A DNA stretch of 20,987 bases from Candidatus Stercoripulliclostridium pullicola (GTDB taxonomy: Bacteria > Bacillota > Clostridia > Christensenellales > DTU072), in NCBI GenBank assembly GCA_017694145.1, contig JADINF010000060.1, positions 1 to 20,987 on the forward strand. Reading direction: 5' to 3'. Positions within the stretch are counted from its first letter, which is position 1, and each line of letters starts with the position of its first letter. Below, piece by piece: positions 4,941 to 11,981 of the stretch. The notes below the pieces were generated by a model. It was not told where the DNA came from. It did not search any database and saw nothing but the letters and a program-made list of their open reading frames with translations. A program made the translations under genes and the position numbers.

Positions 4941-5133
4941 GCGGTTTCGTTTGTTTTACGCTTCTCTGCTCGTATATGTTTTACGTTCAGCTCGTCAGGT
5001 TCGCGCCCTACGGCGCGAACTTGCGCACCCGATTTCGTAAACGAAACGAGCGCGCTATCCCGTCCGTTCCGCAAAAAAAGTAACGGCAGCTTTTCTGCTG
5101 CCGTTACTTTTTTTGTGGAGCGGGAGACGGGAT
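4941..5133. repeat. 212-bp tandem repeat, copy 2
   Basis: Copy 2 keeps the same spacing inside: hairpin GTTCGCGCC/GGCGCGAAC (4999-5020), second hairpin TTTCGT-AA-ACGAAA (5033-5046), tRNA-Gly-like segment (5057-5072), then the intact terminator palindrome. Its right end is the real tRNA-Gly gene, so copy 1 may derive from duplication of the tRNA-Gly downstream flank. Confidence 0.8.
5073..5114. terminator. Bidirectional terminator of tRNA-Gly(GCC)
   Basis: A7-GTAACGGCAGC (5073-5090) and its perfect complement GCTGCCGTTAC-T7 (5097-5114) around loop TTTTCT. On the minus strand it starts 2 nt after the tRNA-Gly CCA. On the plus strand it would end any transcript from the 212-bp repeats. Confidence 0.92.
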
Positions 5134-5190
5134 TCGGACCCGCGACTTTCACCTTGGCAAGGTGACACTCTACCACTGAGTCACTCCCGC
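5116..5190 (-). tRNA. tRNA-Gly (anticodon GCC)
   Basis: Minus-strand cloverleaf: acceptor GCGGGAG (5190-5184) pairs with CTCCCGC (5126-5120). Discriminator T and encoded CCA (5118-5116). Anticodon GCC from 5158-5156 in loop TTGCCAA, reading GGC and GGU. It is a single-gene unit with its own promoter and terminator, convergent with the tRNA operon across the 1.7-kb repeat island. Confidence 0.97.
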
Positions 5191-5210
5191 AAACTTTCGA
5201 TTGCTGTGTT

Positions 5211-5239
5211 ATTATACAATATTATTTTATGCTTGTAAA
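5211..5239 (-). promoter_or_regulatory. Promoter of tRNA-Gly(GCC)
   Basis: On the minus strand TTTACA (5239-5234), 17 bp, TATAAT (5216-5211). Predicted start near 5204, 14 nt before the tRNA. Confidence 0.8.
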
Positions 5240-5288
5240 CTGTTTTGCGATAAAAATTTTCGGAGATTTTCCGCTTTGCTTTCGCGAG

Positions 5289-5309
5289 CTTTTTCGCCGC
5301 GCGAAAAAG
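5289..5309. terminator. Possible weak terminator of the 508-residue gene
   Basis: CTTTTTCGC (5289-5297) and GCGAAAAAG (5301-5309) are perfectly complementary just after the stop codon at 5313. The loop is only 3 bases and the T-tract lies inside the stem, so efficiency is doubtful. Confidence 0.35.
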
Positions 5310-5312
5310 ATA

Positions 5313-6839
5313 TCAACCGCGCGGCTTATACACATAAAAAGGCTTTATCCTCATCTCAAGTCCCTTTTGCAATATATACGCCGCTATATCCACGTTCTTT
5401 AAGCCGTATTTTTCGCGCACGCTCTTTAACTCCCGCCAGTCTATAAGATACGGCGGCGATTCGAGTATCGAGTCGAACTCCTTCGCCGCTTCCGCATGAA
5501 CGGGTATGCGCGCCAAATCCTCGCGCGTTCTTCCGTAGCCGTCGCATACCACATATCCGTATCCCCTCTCCGCGCAATAGTGCTCAAGCTCTTTGATATA
5601 CAGGCTACGGTATTCCGAAGCAAGCTGTATAGTATCCGTAACGGAAACAAATATACGTTTGCCGGAACGCAGCGTTACGAGAAAATCCGGGTGCTTCTCT
5701 TTCGAAAACAAAGTAATGGCTTCCCTCTGCGGTCTGTACTCGGCGCTGTAGACGTCGACGTCTTTTACCAATCTTAAATATGTTACTCTGAGTTGCGAGG
5801 GCAGTGAGGCGGGATCGTAAATCTCACATTCCGATTCGCTTACTTCGTACATAACCGCCTCTGCGGGAAAACGGGCGAACTCGGTAATACGCGGATAATT
5901 TCCTACGGCGCCGACAGCCGATTCGGATTTCGCGATTTTCGCGCTATGCGCCGCCTTCACGACGGCTTCGGCGGCGTCGCTGCCGTACATGGTTTTCAGA
6001 AGGAACGTCGCCGCCTTCTTGCCGTAACGGCTTAACAAACCGAATTTAACGAACGCGAGCGTTTTTTCACGTTCGACGGCGTTCATAATTCGGTGGAGCT
6101 CCGTAAATTTCTCGGGGTACAACCGATAATACGCCTCTGTAGCCTGTTGTCTGCGCGCGCATTCTTTGCGAGCTAATTCGTGACTTACCCCGAATGCGGC
6201 TCCTACTTCGCGGTACCCTTCTCCGCCGCTACCGTCCAATCCGTAATACCTAGCGAGGATTCCGTTACACTCAAATCTGCAAAAGTTATTGCCGCATAAA
6301 TGCTCCGCGCTGTTTACCGCTTCCGCAAGCGCTTCCGTGACGCGCGCGGCGAGCTCGCCGTAAGTCTTTTCCTCCTCGTCGTTTTCGGTCAAAACGCCGG
6401 AACGGCACAGTTCGAGGATTTCGTCCGCCGTCATATAGCCGTGCGCGACGATCGTCGTCTCGTTCTCCTCGTAAAGCGATTTAGTCGAACGGCGACTTTC
6501 CTTCATTTTCTTCAGAAATCCGCTTGCTTCTGCGTATGCGTCGCCGCACATAATAAATTGCGAATAAATATTATTTAAGGCTTCGAATATGACTTCCCTG
6601 TTTTCCTCTTTAAGTTCCGTCGATATGCGGTTACCGCCGTAACTCTTATAATACGCCTTACGCGCGGTAAACATCACTTTCCCGTGCTTTACCGAAATAT
6701 ACGACTGATAAAAATCATGAACTTTCCCGAAGCCGATGATCGCATCATTTTCGTCGATAGGCAGTTCCCTGTCCGTGTAAAATTTGCTTACATCCTCAAG
6801 CAATGCGAGTTGTTCTTTGTCAAAAACGCTTAAATCCAT
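5313..6839 (-). CDS. Uncharacterised 508-residue protein with sigma-region-4-like HTH and altered nuclease-like domain
   Basis: I do not recognise this as a named family. An N-terminal alpha-rich region (about 1-190) is followed by residues 193-228, where GILARYYGLDG then YREVGAAFGVSHELARKE follow the pattern of sigma-70 region 4 helix-turn-helix (RYGL, then EIG..FGVSRERVRQ). Residues about 325-435 look like the PD-(D/E)XK fold seen in TnsA-type endonucleases: VSESECEIYDP, a central strand, HPDFLVTLRSGKRIFVSV with Asp385, then an amphipathic YIKELEHYCAERGYGYVV segment. At the expected ExK position it has Ser399 and Thr401, so catalysis is doubtful. The C-terminus is basic. A weak GGGGG precedes the ATG at 6839. 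It stands alone between a tRNA-linked island and rdgB. It might be a DNA-binding regulator or defence-related protein; this is inference only. Confidence 0.75.
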   Translation of the reverse strand: MDLSVFDKEQLALLEDVSKFYTDRELPIDENDAIIGFGKVHDFYQSYISVKHGKVMFTARKAYYKSYGGNRISTELKEENREVIFEALNNIYSQFIMCGDAYAEASGFLKKMKESRRSTKSLYEENETTIVAHGYMTADEILELCRSGVLTENDEEEKTYGELAARVTEALAEAVNSAEHLCGNNFCRFECNGILARYYGLDGSGGEGYREVGAAFGVSHELARKECARRQQATEAYYRLYPEKFTELHRIMNAVEREKTLAFVKFGLLSRYGKKAATFLLKTMYGSDAAEAVVKAAHSAKIAKSESAVGAVGNYPRITEFARFPAEAVMYEVSESECEIYDPASLPSQLRVTYLRLVKDVDVYSAEYRPQREAITLFSKEKHPDFLVTLRSGKRIFVSVTDTIQLASEYRSLYIKELEHYCAERGYGYVVCDGYGRTREDLARIPVHAEAAKEFDSILESPPYLIDWRELKSVREKYGLKNVDIAAYILQKGLEMRIKPFYVYKPRG

Positions 6840-6901
6840 TGATTTTCCCCCGTGCGTCCGTAGCTACATAATAGAGTTACTTCGGTTTCGGTAACGGATT
6901 C

Positions 6902-6930
6902 ATTATAAACTATGACAAAACAAAATGCAA
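6902..6930 (-). promoter_or_regulatory. Candidate promoter of the 508-residue gene
   Basis: On the minus strand TTGCAT (6930-6925), 17 bp, TATAAT (6907-6902). Predicted start near 6895, leaving a leader of about 55 nt. The -35 hexamer is the same as that proposed for lplA. Confidence 0.55.
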
Positions 6931-7068
6931 TAAGGAATTCCCGTATGCGCGTATGCGGATATGAGAATACGTTGAAAGCTATGATATAAACGGTTTCCGT
7001 TACGAGAGTTCCCGTATCGGTACGTTCCGATATAAGACGATATAATAACGCTTCCGCCCCGTATACGT

Positions 7069-7097
7069 AAAAATGCCCGCGTATACGAACGCGGGCA
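7069..7097 (-). terminator. Terminator of the beta-glucosidase-rdgB operon
   Basis: On the minus strand TGCCCGCG (7097-7090), 8-base loop, CGCGGGCA (7081-7074), then T5 (7073-7069). About 65 nt after the rdgB stop. Confidence 0.85.
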
Positions 7098-7161
7098 CGG
7101 TTAAAATGTTATACTTATTTAATTTATTCGTTAAGCGAGCCGATTTTCAAGGTATCGTGCT

Positions 7162-7734
7162 TCACAGCTTTGCGAGCAACGCGCCGAGCGCTCTGCCGCG
7201 GTGGCTTACGCCGTTTTTCATATCGGGGTCGGCTTCGCCGAAGCTCATGCCGAGATCGTCGGAATAGAAAAGACAGTCGTAACCGAAACCGTTCTCGCCC
7301 TTCTCCTCCGTGAGGATACTGCCCTCGGTAATACCTTCCGCGGATACCGATCTTCCGTCGGGATAATACAACACTATGCAGGAAATAAATCTCGCCTTTC
7401 TGTTCTCTGCGGAGCTCATCTCTTTGAGAAGCTTGGCGCGGTTGAGTTCGGAATTGCCGTCCTCGCCGCCGTACCTTGCGGAATACACTCCGGGCGCGCC
7501 GCCCAAAGCGTCTACCATAAGCCCCGAATCGTCGGCAAGCGCGGGTTTTCCCGTGAGTTCCGCGACGGTTTTCGCCTTCTTATAGGCGTTTCCGTAGAAA
7601 GTATCGGCGTCCTCGTCTATTTCGACAGCCACACCCTCCTCTTTCAACGAGCGGATCACGAATTTATCGCCGAGAATGCTTCTGAATTCGCTAAGTTTAT
7701 GCGGATTGTTGGTCGCTGCGACAAGTTCTTGCAT
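7162..7734 (-). CDS. rdgB: XTP/dITP diphosphatase (RdgB/HAM1 family)
   Basis: A 190-residue house-cleaning pyrophosphatase that hydrolyses non-canonical purine triphosphates (dITP, XTP, ITP) to monophosphates. Family signatures are all present: ATNNPHKLSEF (7-17), ADDSGL (67-72), GAPGVYSARYGG (79-90), KGENGFGYDCLF (145-156) and VSHRGRAL (176-183). Length matches the family. The ATG at 7734 lies 1 bp after the stop of the beta-glucosidase gene, and its GGAGG ribosome-binding site is inside that gene's end, so the two are translationally coupled although functionally unrelated. Confidence 0.96.
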   Translation of the reverse strand: MQELVAATNNPHKLSEFRSILGDKFVIRSLKEEGVAVEIDEDADTFYGNAYKKAKTVAELTGKPALADDSGLMVDALGGAPGVYSARYGGEDGNSELNRAKLLKEMSSAENRKARFISCIVLYYPDGRSVSAEGITEGSILTEEKGENGFGYDCLFYSDDLGMSFGEADPDMKNGVSHRGRALGALLAKL

Positions 7735-7735
7735 T

Positions 7736-10192
7736 TCAGCCTCCGTATACGTCTTTCTTATGGACGGTCTTGGTAAAATATCCTTTGATCAGACGGAATA
7801 CCCCTCGGAAAAATCTGCCGTTGACGAGGTCGAGAAGTCCGCTCGACATGGTATAGTTTACTCCTCCGCTGCTCATTGCGTAGGTATTGCGGATCGGCAT
7901 ATCCAAAGCTCCCGCGCGCACCATTTTTATCTGGGAATAAGGAGTATCCTTCGGAAGAAGCGCTACGGAATACTTATGTCCGAGATATTTAACGAGTCTT
8001 GCCATAACGCCGTGATTGAGCTGTCCCATACAGGTAAGCATCGTATATTCTCCGCGCTTGGGTTGAACGTATTTTTCAGCCTTCCTGCCGAGCAAAGCCT
8101 CGAAATCCTTTTCGGGATATCTCTCGACGGAAGCGATATCGTAATACGCGGGCGCGCTCGTGCGGTAGTCGGGAACGGCGCATTCTTCGGCGGATACGTT
8201 GACCTTGCCTTCGAGGCGAATATCTCTCGAAGAAGCTCCGACGAGAATATCGAATTCGCCCGCTTCGACGCGCCAGTCCTTCGCGAGCACGTTGTAATAA
8301 GCGAAACTTCTCCTGTCAAGCGTAAGCGTGACGCTCTTGCTCTCTCCGGGTTCGAGCTCCACTTTCGCAAAACCTTTGAGCGCTTTTTCGGCAACGAAAA
8401 GCGTGCTTTCGGTATCCTTTACGTAAAGCTGCGCAACCTCCGCGCCTTTGACTTTCCCCACGTTCTTTATGCTGAACGAAACTTTCAGGGAGTCGTTTTC
8501 GTCTATCTTCTCGGCGCCGATTTTTAAGTCGGAATATTCGAATTCGGTATACGACAGACCGTAACCGAACGGGAACAAAACTTCCTTATGGGCAGAGTCG
8601 TAATAGCGGTATCCCACGTAAATGCTTTCGCGATATTCGGCGTTTTCCTTCTCGTAGAATTCGTGCATGGGATTATCCGAAAGCGCGAGCGGGAATGTTT
8701 CGGCAAGCTTACCGGACGGGTTGACGTCGCCGAACAATACGTCGTACGTGGCTTCGCCGCCCGCTTCGCCGGTAAGGTAAACGTTGAGCACGGCTTTGAC
8801 TTTATCGAGATACGGCATCGTGCTCGGGGAGCCTCCCGTAAGCACCACTATCACGTTGGAATTGTAACGCGCGACCTCTTCCAGTACTTTCAGATGCGAC
8901 TCGGGCACCGAAAGATGTTTCCTGTCGAACGCTTCCGATTCGAATGCGTCGGTAAGCCCTATGAAAAGCAGTACCGCGTCTTTGCCTTTGACCGCTTCTC
9001 CCGCGGCGCATATTTTTGCGTCGTCGGTGTCGTCGGTAATGCAATCGTAACCTTCCGCATAGACGTATTTCTTGCCTATCTCGTCGAGATAATCGGTAAA
9101 CGAAGTTTCTTTGATGGGATTAAGGCGACTGCTGCCGCTTCCCTGCGTACGTAAATTTTTCGCAAGCGCCCCTACCACGGCGATATCGGCGTTCTTGTCG
9201 AGCGGCAATATCCCGCCGTCGTTCTTCAGAAGCACGGAGCCGTGCGCCGCGGCTTTGCGGGCAAGTTTCCTGTGCGCGGCAAAATCCGCCTTGTAACCTT
9301 CTTTCGCCTTCGCGTTCTCGGCGCATTTGAATACTACGGAAAGCAGCTCCGAAACTATTTCGTCAAGACGCTTTTCGTCGAGTTCGCCCTTCTTGACCGC
9401 TTCGACTATCCATTCGTCGGTAATACCGTCGGCTGAAGGCATCTGAAGGTTCATTCCCGCGCGGATACCTTCCACTCTATCCGCCACCGCGCCCCAATCG
9501 GACACCACTATCCCGTCGAAACCCCATTCCTTGCGGAGTATGTCGTCGAGAAGATATTTATTCTCTGCGGCGTAAGTTCCGTTCACGCGGTTATACGAGC
9601 ACATCACCGTGTAAGGACGCGCGCGTTTGACTGCGGTTTCGAAGGCGGGAAGATATATCTCGCGCATAGCCCTTTCGTCAAGTTCGCTGGACGAAGTCAT
9701 ACGTCTGAACTCCTGCGAGTTCACCGCAAAATGCTTGAGCGAAGTTCCTACGCCGGTGGATTGCACGCCTTCTATATAAGCTACGGCAAGTTCACCCGCA
9801 AGATACGGGTCTTCCGAAAAATATTCGAAATTTCTTCCGCAAAGCGGACTTCTTTTAATGTTGACGCCGGGTCCCAGAAGTATCTGAACGTCATGATCGA
9901 GCGCTTCCTCTCCGAGCGCCGTCCCTACTTCCTTCACAAGCTCCGTATCCCACGACGAAGCAAGCGTTACCGCAGGCGGGAAACAGGTAGCGGGCATCGC
10001 GGGCATGAATACGTTACCGAACGAAGTCTGTTTCTGTTCGCGTCTTACGCCGTGCGGTCCGTCCGCCATAAATACCGAGGGAATGTCCTTTCTTTTGACA
10101 GGCGTGGTTTCCCAACTGCTGATCCCCGAACAAAGCGCCGCTTTTTCTTCCAGAGTGAGCTCCGCAACGAGTGCGGCTATATCTTTCAGCAT
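7736..10192 (-). CDS. Glycoside hydrolase family 3 beta-glucosidase-type enzyme
   Basis: An 818-residue GH3 enzyme without signal peptide, hence cytosolic, expected to release terminal beta-linked glucose (or xylose or another sugar) from imported oligosaccharides. The N-terminal TIM barrel shows ADGPHGVR (43-50), NFEYFSEDPYLAG (121-133), SLKHFAVNSQE (151-161) and the nucleophile Asp232 in VVSDWGAV. The alpha/beta sandwich follows (from about 310) with GSGSSRLNP and ESEAFDRKHLSVPE, where the acid/base glutamate is expected. FGYGLSYTEF then leads to a fibronectin-III-like domain (about 580-660). A further tail of about 150 residues (from about 670) is not part of the core GH3 fold. The start is clear: AGGAGG immediately upstream of the ATG at 10192. 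It is first gene of an operon with rdgB. Exact sugar specificity cannot be assigned. Confidence 0.93.
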   Translation of the reverse strand: MLKDIAALVAELTLEEKAALCSGISSWETTPVKRKDIPSVFMADGPHGVRREQKQTSFGNVFMPAMPATCFPPAVTLASSWDTELVKEVGTALGEEALDHDVQILLGPGVNIKRSPLCGRNFEYFSEDPYLAGELAVAYIEGVQSTGVGTSLKHFAVNSQEFRRMTSSSELDERAMREIYLPAFETAVKRARPYTVMCSYNRVNGTYAAENKYLLDDILRKEWGFDGIVVSDWGAVADRVEGIRAGMNLQMPSADGITDEWIVEAVKKGELDEKRLDEIVSELLSVVFKCAENAKAKEGYKADFAAHRKLARKAAAHGSVLLKNDGGILPLDKNADIAVVGALAKNLRTQGSGSSRLNPIKETSFTDYLDEIGKKYVYAEGYDCITDDTDDAKICAAGEAVKGKDAVLLFIGLTDAFESEAFDRKHLSVPESHLKVLEEVARYNSNVIVVLTGGSPSTMPYLDKVKAVLNVYLTGEAGGEATYDVLFGDVNPSGKLAETFPLALSDNPMHEFYEKENAEYRESIYVGYRYYDSAHKEVLFPFGYGLSYTEFEYSDLKIGAEKIDENDSLKVSFSIKNVGKVKGAEVAQLYVKDTESTLFVAEKALKGFAKVELEPGESKSVTLTLDRRSFAYYNVLAKDWRVEAGEFDILVGASSRDIRLEGKVNVSAEECAVPDYRTSAPAYYDIASVERYPEKDFEALLGRKAEKYVQPKRGEYTMLTCMGQLNHGVMARLVKYLGHKYSVALLPKDTPYSQIKMVRAGALDMPIRNTYAMSSGGVNYTMSSGLLDLVNGRFFRGVFRLIKGYFTKTVHKKDVYGG

Positions 10193-10201
10193 ATTCCTCC
10201 T

Positions 10202-10235
10202 GCGTATGCGCGTTTCTTACGCAGAACGCATACGC
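10202..10235. repeat. Inverted repeat in the beta-glucosidase leader
   Basis: GCGTATGCG (10202-10210) and CGCATACGC (10227-10235) form a 9-bp inverted repeat in the untranslated leader between the predicted start at about 10248 and the ATG at 10192. It could be an operator or an RNA hairpin. Confidence 0.5.
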
Positions 10236-10254
10236 GCGTACTTATATTTATTGC

Positions 10255-10283
10255 AGTATATCATATCGCGCGCCGCGTTGCAA
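10255..10283 (-). promoter_or_regulatory. Promoter of the beta-glucosidase-rdgB operon
   Basis: On the minus strand TTGCAA (10283-10278), 17 bp, TATACT (10260-10255). Predicted start near 10248, about 55 nt before the ATG. Confidence 0.6.
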
Positions 10284-10371
10284 CATTTTTTATCTTTCTC
10301 GCCGCTTCCGGGCATAAAAACCGCCGCCGGAATATCCGTTTTCAAGTCCGTTGTCTTTTGCGGTCAATGCG

Positions 10372-10400
10372 TTGACAAGCCGCCACCTGCGTTATATAAT
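10372..10400 (+). promoter_or_regulatory. Consensus promoter of guaB
   Basis: TTGACA (10372-10377), 17 bp, TATAAT (10395-10400). Predicted start near 10407, a 30-nt leader before the ATG at 10437. The leader is too short for a purine riboswitch. Confidence 0.88.
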
Positions 10401-10436
10401 AGATTAAATTTATTTTTATTTATACAGGAGAACAGT

Positions 10437-11891
10437 ATGGCGAAAATTGTTGCGGAAGGACTTACCTTCGATGACGTTTTGTTGGTACCACAGCATTCCG
10501 AGGTACTGCCCAAAGACGTCGACTTGTCGACCAAACTTACCGATAAGCTGACGTTGAATATACCGCTGATGTCCGCAGCGATGGACACCGTGACCGAATA
10601 CGGACTCGCCATAGCCATGGCGCGCGAAGGCGGACTGGGCATAATACATAAAAATCTCACCATCGACGAACAGGCGGCGCAGGTCGATCGCGTCAAAAGA
10701 AGCGAGCACGGCGTCATAACAGATCCTTTCTTCCTTTCGCCGGATCATCTGATCTCCGACGCGAACGAGCTGATGAGCAAATATCGCATAAGCGGGGTAC
10801 CTATCTGCGTAAAAGGTAAACTCGTAGGTATCATTACCAACCGCGATCTCCGTTTCGAAACCAATTTCGAGCAACCTATCGGCAACGTAATGACGAAAGA
10901 CAATCTGGTGACAGCGCCCGTAGGCACCACTCTCGAAGAAGCGCAAGCCATACTCGGCAAACATCGTATCGAAAAGCTCCCTCTCGTAGACAAAGACGGC
11001 AATCTCAAAGGACTTATCACTATTAAAGACATCGAAAAATCCATTCAATACCCCAACGCCGCGAAGGACAAAAACGGCAGGCTTCTGGTCGGCGCGGCAG
11101 TCGGAGTGGGCGCTAATTTCCTAGACAGAGTGAAGGCGCTCGTGGACGCGAAAGTGGATATCGTGGCTGTGGACACCGCTCACGGTCACAATCAAGGCGT
11201 GCTCGACGCGGTGAAGAAGATCAAGCAAAAATTCCCCGATCTCCAGCTTATCGCTGGCAACGTGGCGACGGCGGCGGCTACCCGCGCGCTCATCGAAGCG
11301 GGCGCGGACGTCGTGAAAGTGGGTATAGGTCCGGGCTCCATATGCACTACGAGAATAGTAGCGGGTATCGGCGTACCGCAGATCACGGCGATAATGGATT
11401 GCGCGGAAATGGCGGACAAATACGGAAAGCGCGTCATAGGCGACGGCGGTATCAAGTATTCGGGCGACATCATCAAGGGTATCGCCGCTGGTGCGAGCGC
11501 TATAATGATGGGAAGCCTGCTCGCGGGCACGAAGGAATCTCCGGGAGCGCTCGAAATCTATCAGGGAAGAAGCTTCAAGGTCTACCGCGGAATGGGCTCG
11601 CTCGCCGCTATGGAAGCGGGAAGCAAAGACCGTTATTTCCAGGAGGACGCGAAAAAACTCGTCCCCGAAGGCGTGGAAGGCAGAGTTCCTTACAAAGGCG
11701 TCCTCTCCGACGTCATCTATCAGATGGTGGGCGGTATCCGCTCGGGAATGGGCTACTGCGGTAAAGCGAATATCGAAGAGCTCCGCACCTCCTCCGAATT
11801 CATCAAGATAACGAGCGCGTCGCTAATCGAGAGCCACCCGCACGATATCTCGATAACGAAGGAATCCCCCAACTATTCGCCGAAAAACTAA
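10437..11891 (+). CDS. guaB: Inosine-5'-monophosphate dehydrogenase
   Basis: A 484-residue IMPDH, normal bacterial length, oxidising IMP to XMP with NAD, the committed step of GMP synthesis. It starts MAKIVAEGLTFDDVLLVP. The catalytic barrel is interrupted by a CBS-domain pair (about 95-205, with SKYRISGVPI, GIITNRDLRF, LPLVDKDGNLKGLITIKD). The active-site loop GIGPGSICTTR holds catalytic Cys303, then GDGGIKYSGD (336-345), GMGSLAAM, and the flap EGVEGRVPYKG (411-421). The frame is open upstream to 10005, but the CAGGAG ribosome-binding site at 10425-10430 and the promoter at 10372-10400 fix the start at 10437. It is a single-gene unit, convergent with spoIVA. Confidence 0.98.
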   Translation: MAKIVAEGLTFDDVLLVPQHSEVLPKDVDLSTKLTDKLTLNIPLMSAAMDTVTEYGLAIAMAREGGLGIIHKNLTIDEQAAQVDRVKRSEHGVITDPFFLSPDHLISDANELMSKYRISGVPICVKGKLVGIITNRDLRFETNFEQPIGNVMTKDNLVTAPVGTTLEEAQAILGKHRIEKLPLVDKDGNLKGLITIKDIEKSIQYPNAAKDKNGRLLVGAAVGVGANFLDRVKALVDAKVDIVAVDTAHGHNQGVLDAVKKIKQKFPDLQLIAGNVATAAATRALIEAGADVVKVGIGPGSICTTRIVAGIGVPQITAIMDCAEMADKYGKRVIGDGGIKYSGDIIKGIAAGASAIMMGSLLAGTKESPGALEIYQGRSFKVYRGMGSLAAMEAGSKDRYFQEDAKKLVPEGVEGRVPYKGVLSDVIYQMVGGIRSGMGYCGKANIEELRTSSEFIKITSASLIESHPHDISITKESPNYSPKN

Positions 11892-11923
11892 ACTTACGTA
11901 ATTAAATTAGTATACAAGACATA

Positions 11924-11957
11924 AAAAAGCGTTCCACGATGTCACGGAACGCTTTTT
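11924..11957. terminator. Shared bidirectional terminator of guaB and spoIVA
   Basis: A5-GCGTTCC (11924-11935) and GGAACGC-T5 (11946-11957) pair around a 10-base loop, between the convergent stops at 11891 and 11982. It works as an intrinsic terminator on both strands. Confidence 0.92.
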
Positions 11958-11981
11958 CGTTACAAGTGCCGCTGTATTCGG

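Larger units (their letters stand above)
6840..7161. other. 322-bp intergenic region
   Basis: Holds the candidate promoter at 6902-6930 and the rdgB terminator at 7069-7097. In between are short repeats without clear function: GTAACGGA near 6891 and its inverse TCCGTTAC near 6993, two CGTATGCG copies at 6942-6957, and ATCGG/CCGAT near 7016-7031. No small gene or RNA is evident. Confidence 0.6.

Noticed and set aside
4838..5176. Open frames of 78-87 codons across the 212-bp repeats and tRNA-Gly
   Set aside because: They run through the terminator palindrome and the tRNA; the repeated DNA is better explained as noncoding, with compensatory stem changes that ignore any reading frame.
10005..10436. 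N-terminal extension of guaB by 144 codons
   Set aside because: It overlaps the beta-glucosidase gene antisense and the guaB promoter; the ribosome-binding site fixes the start at 10437.
10401..10436. A purine (guanine) riboswitch in front of guaB
   Set aside because: The predicted leader is only about 30 nt and shows no purine-aptamer core.
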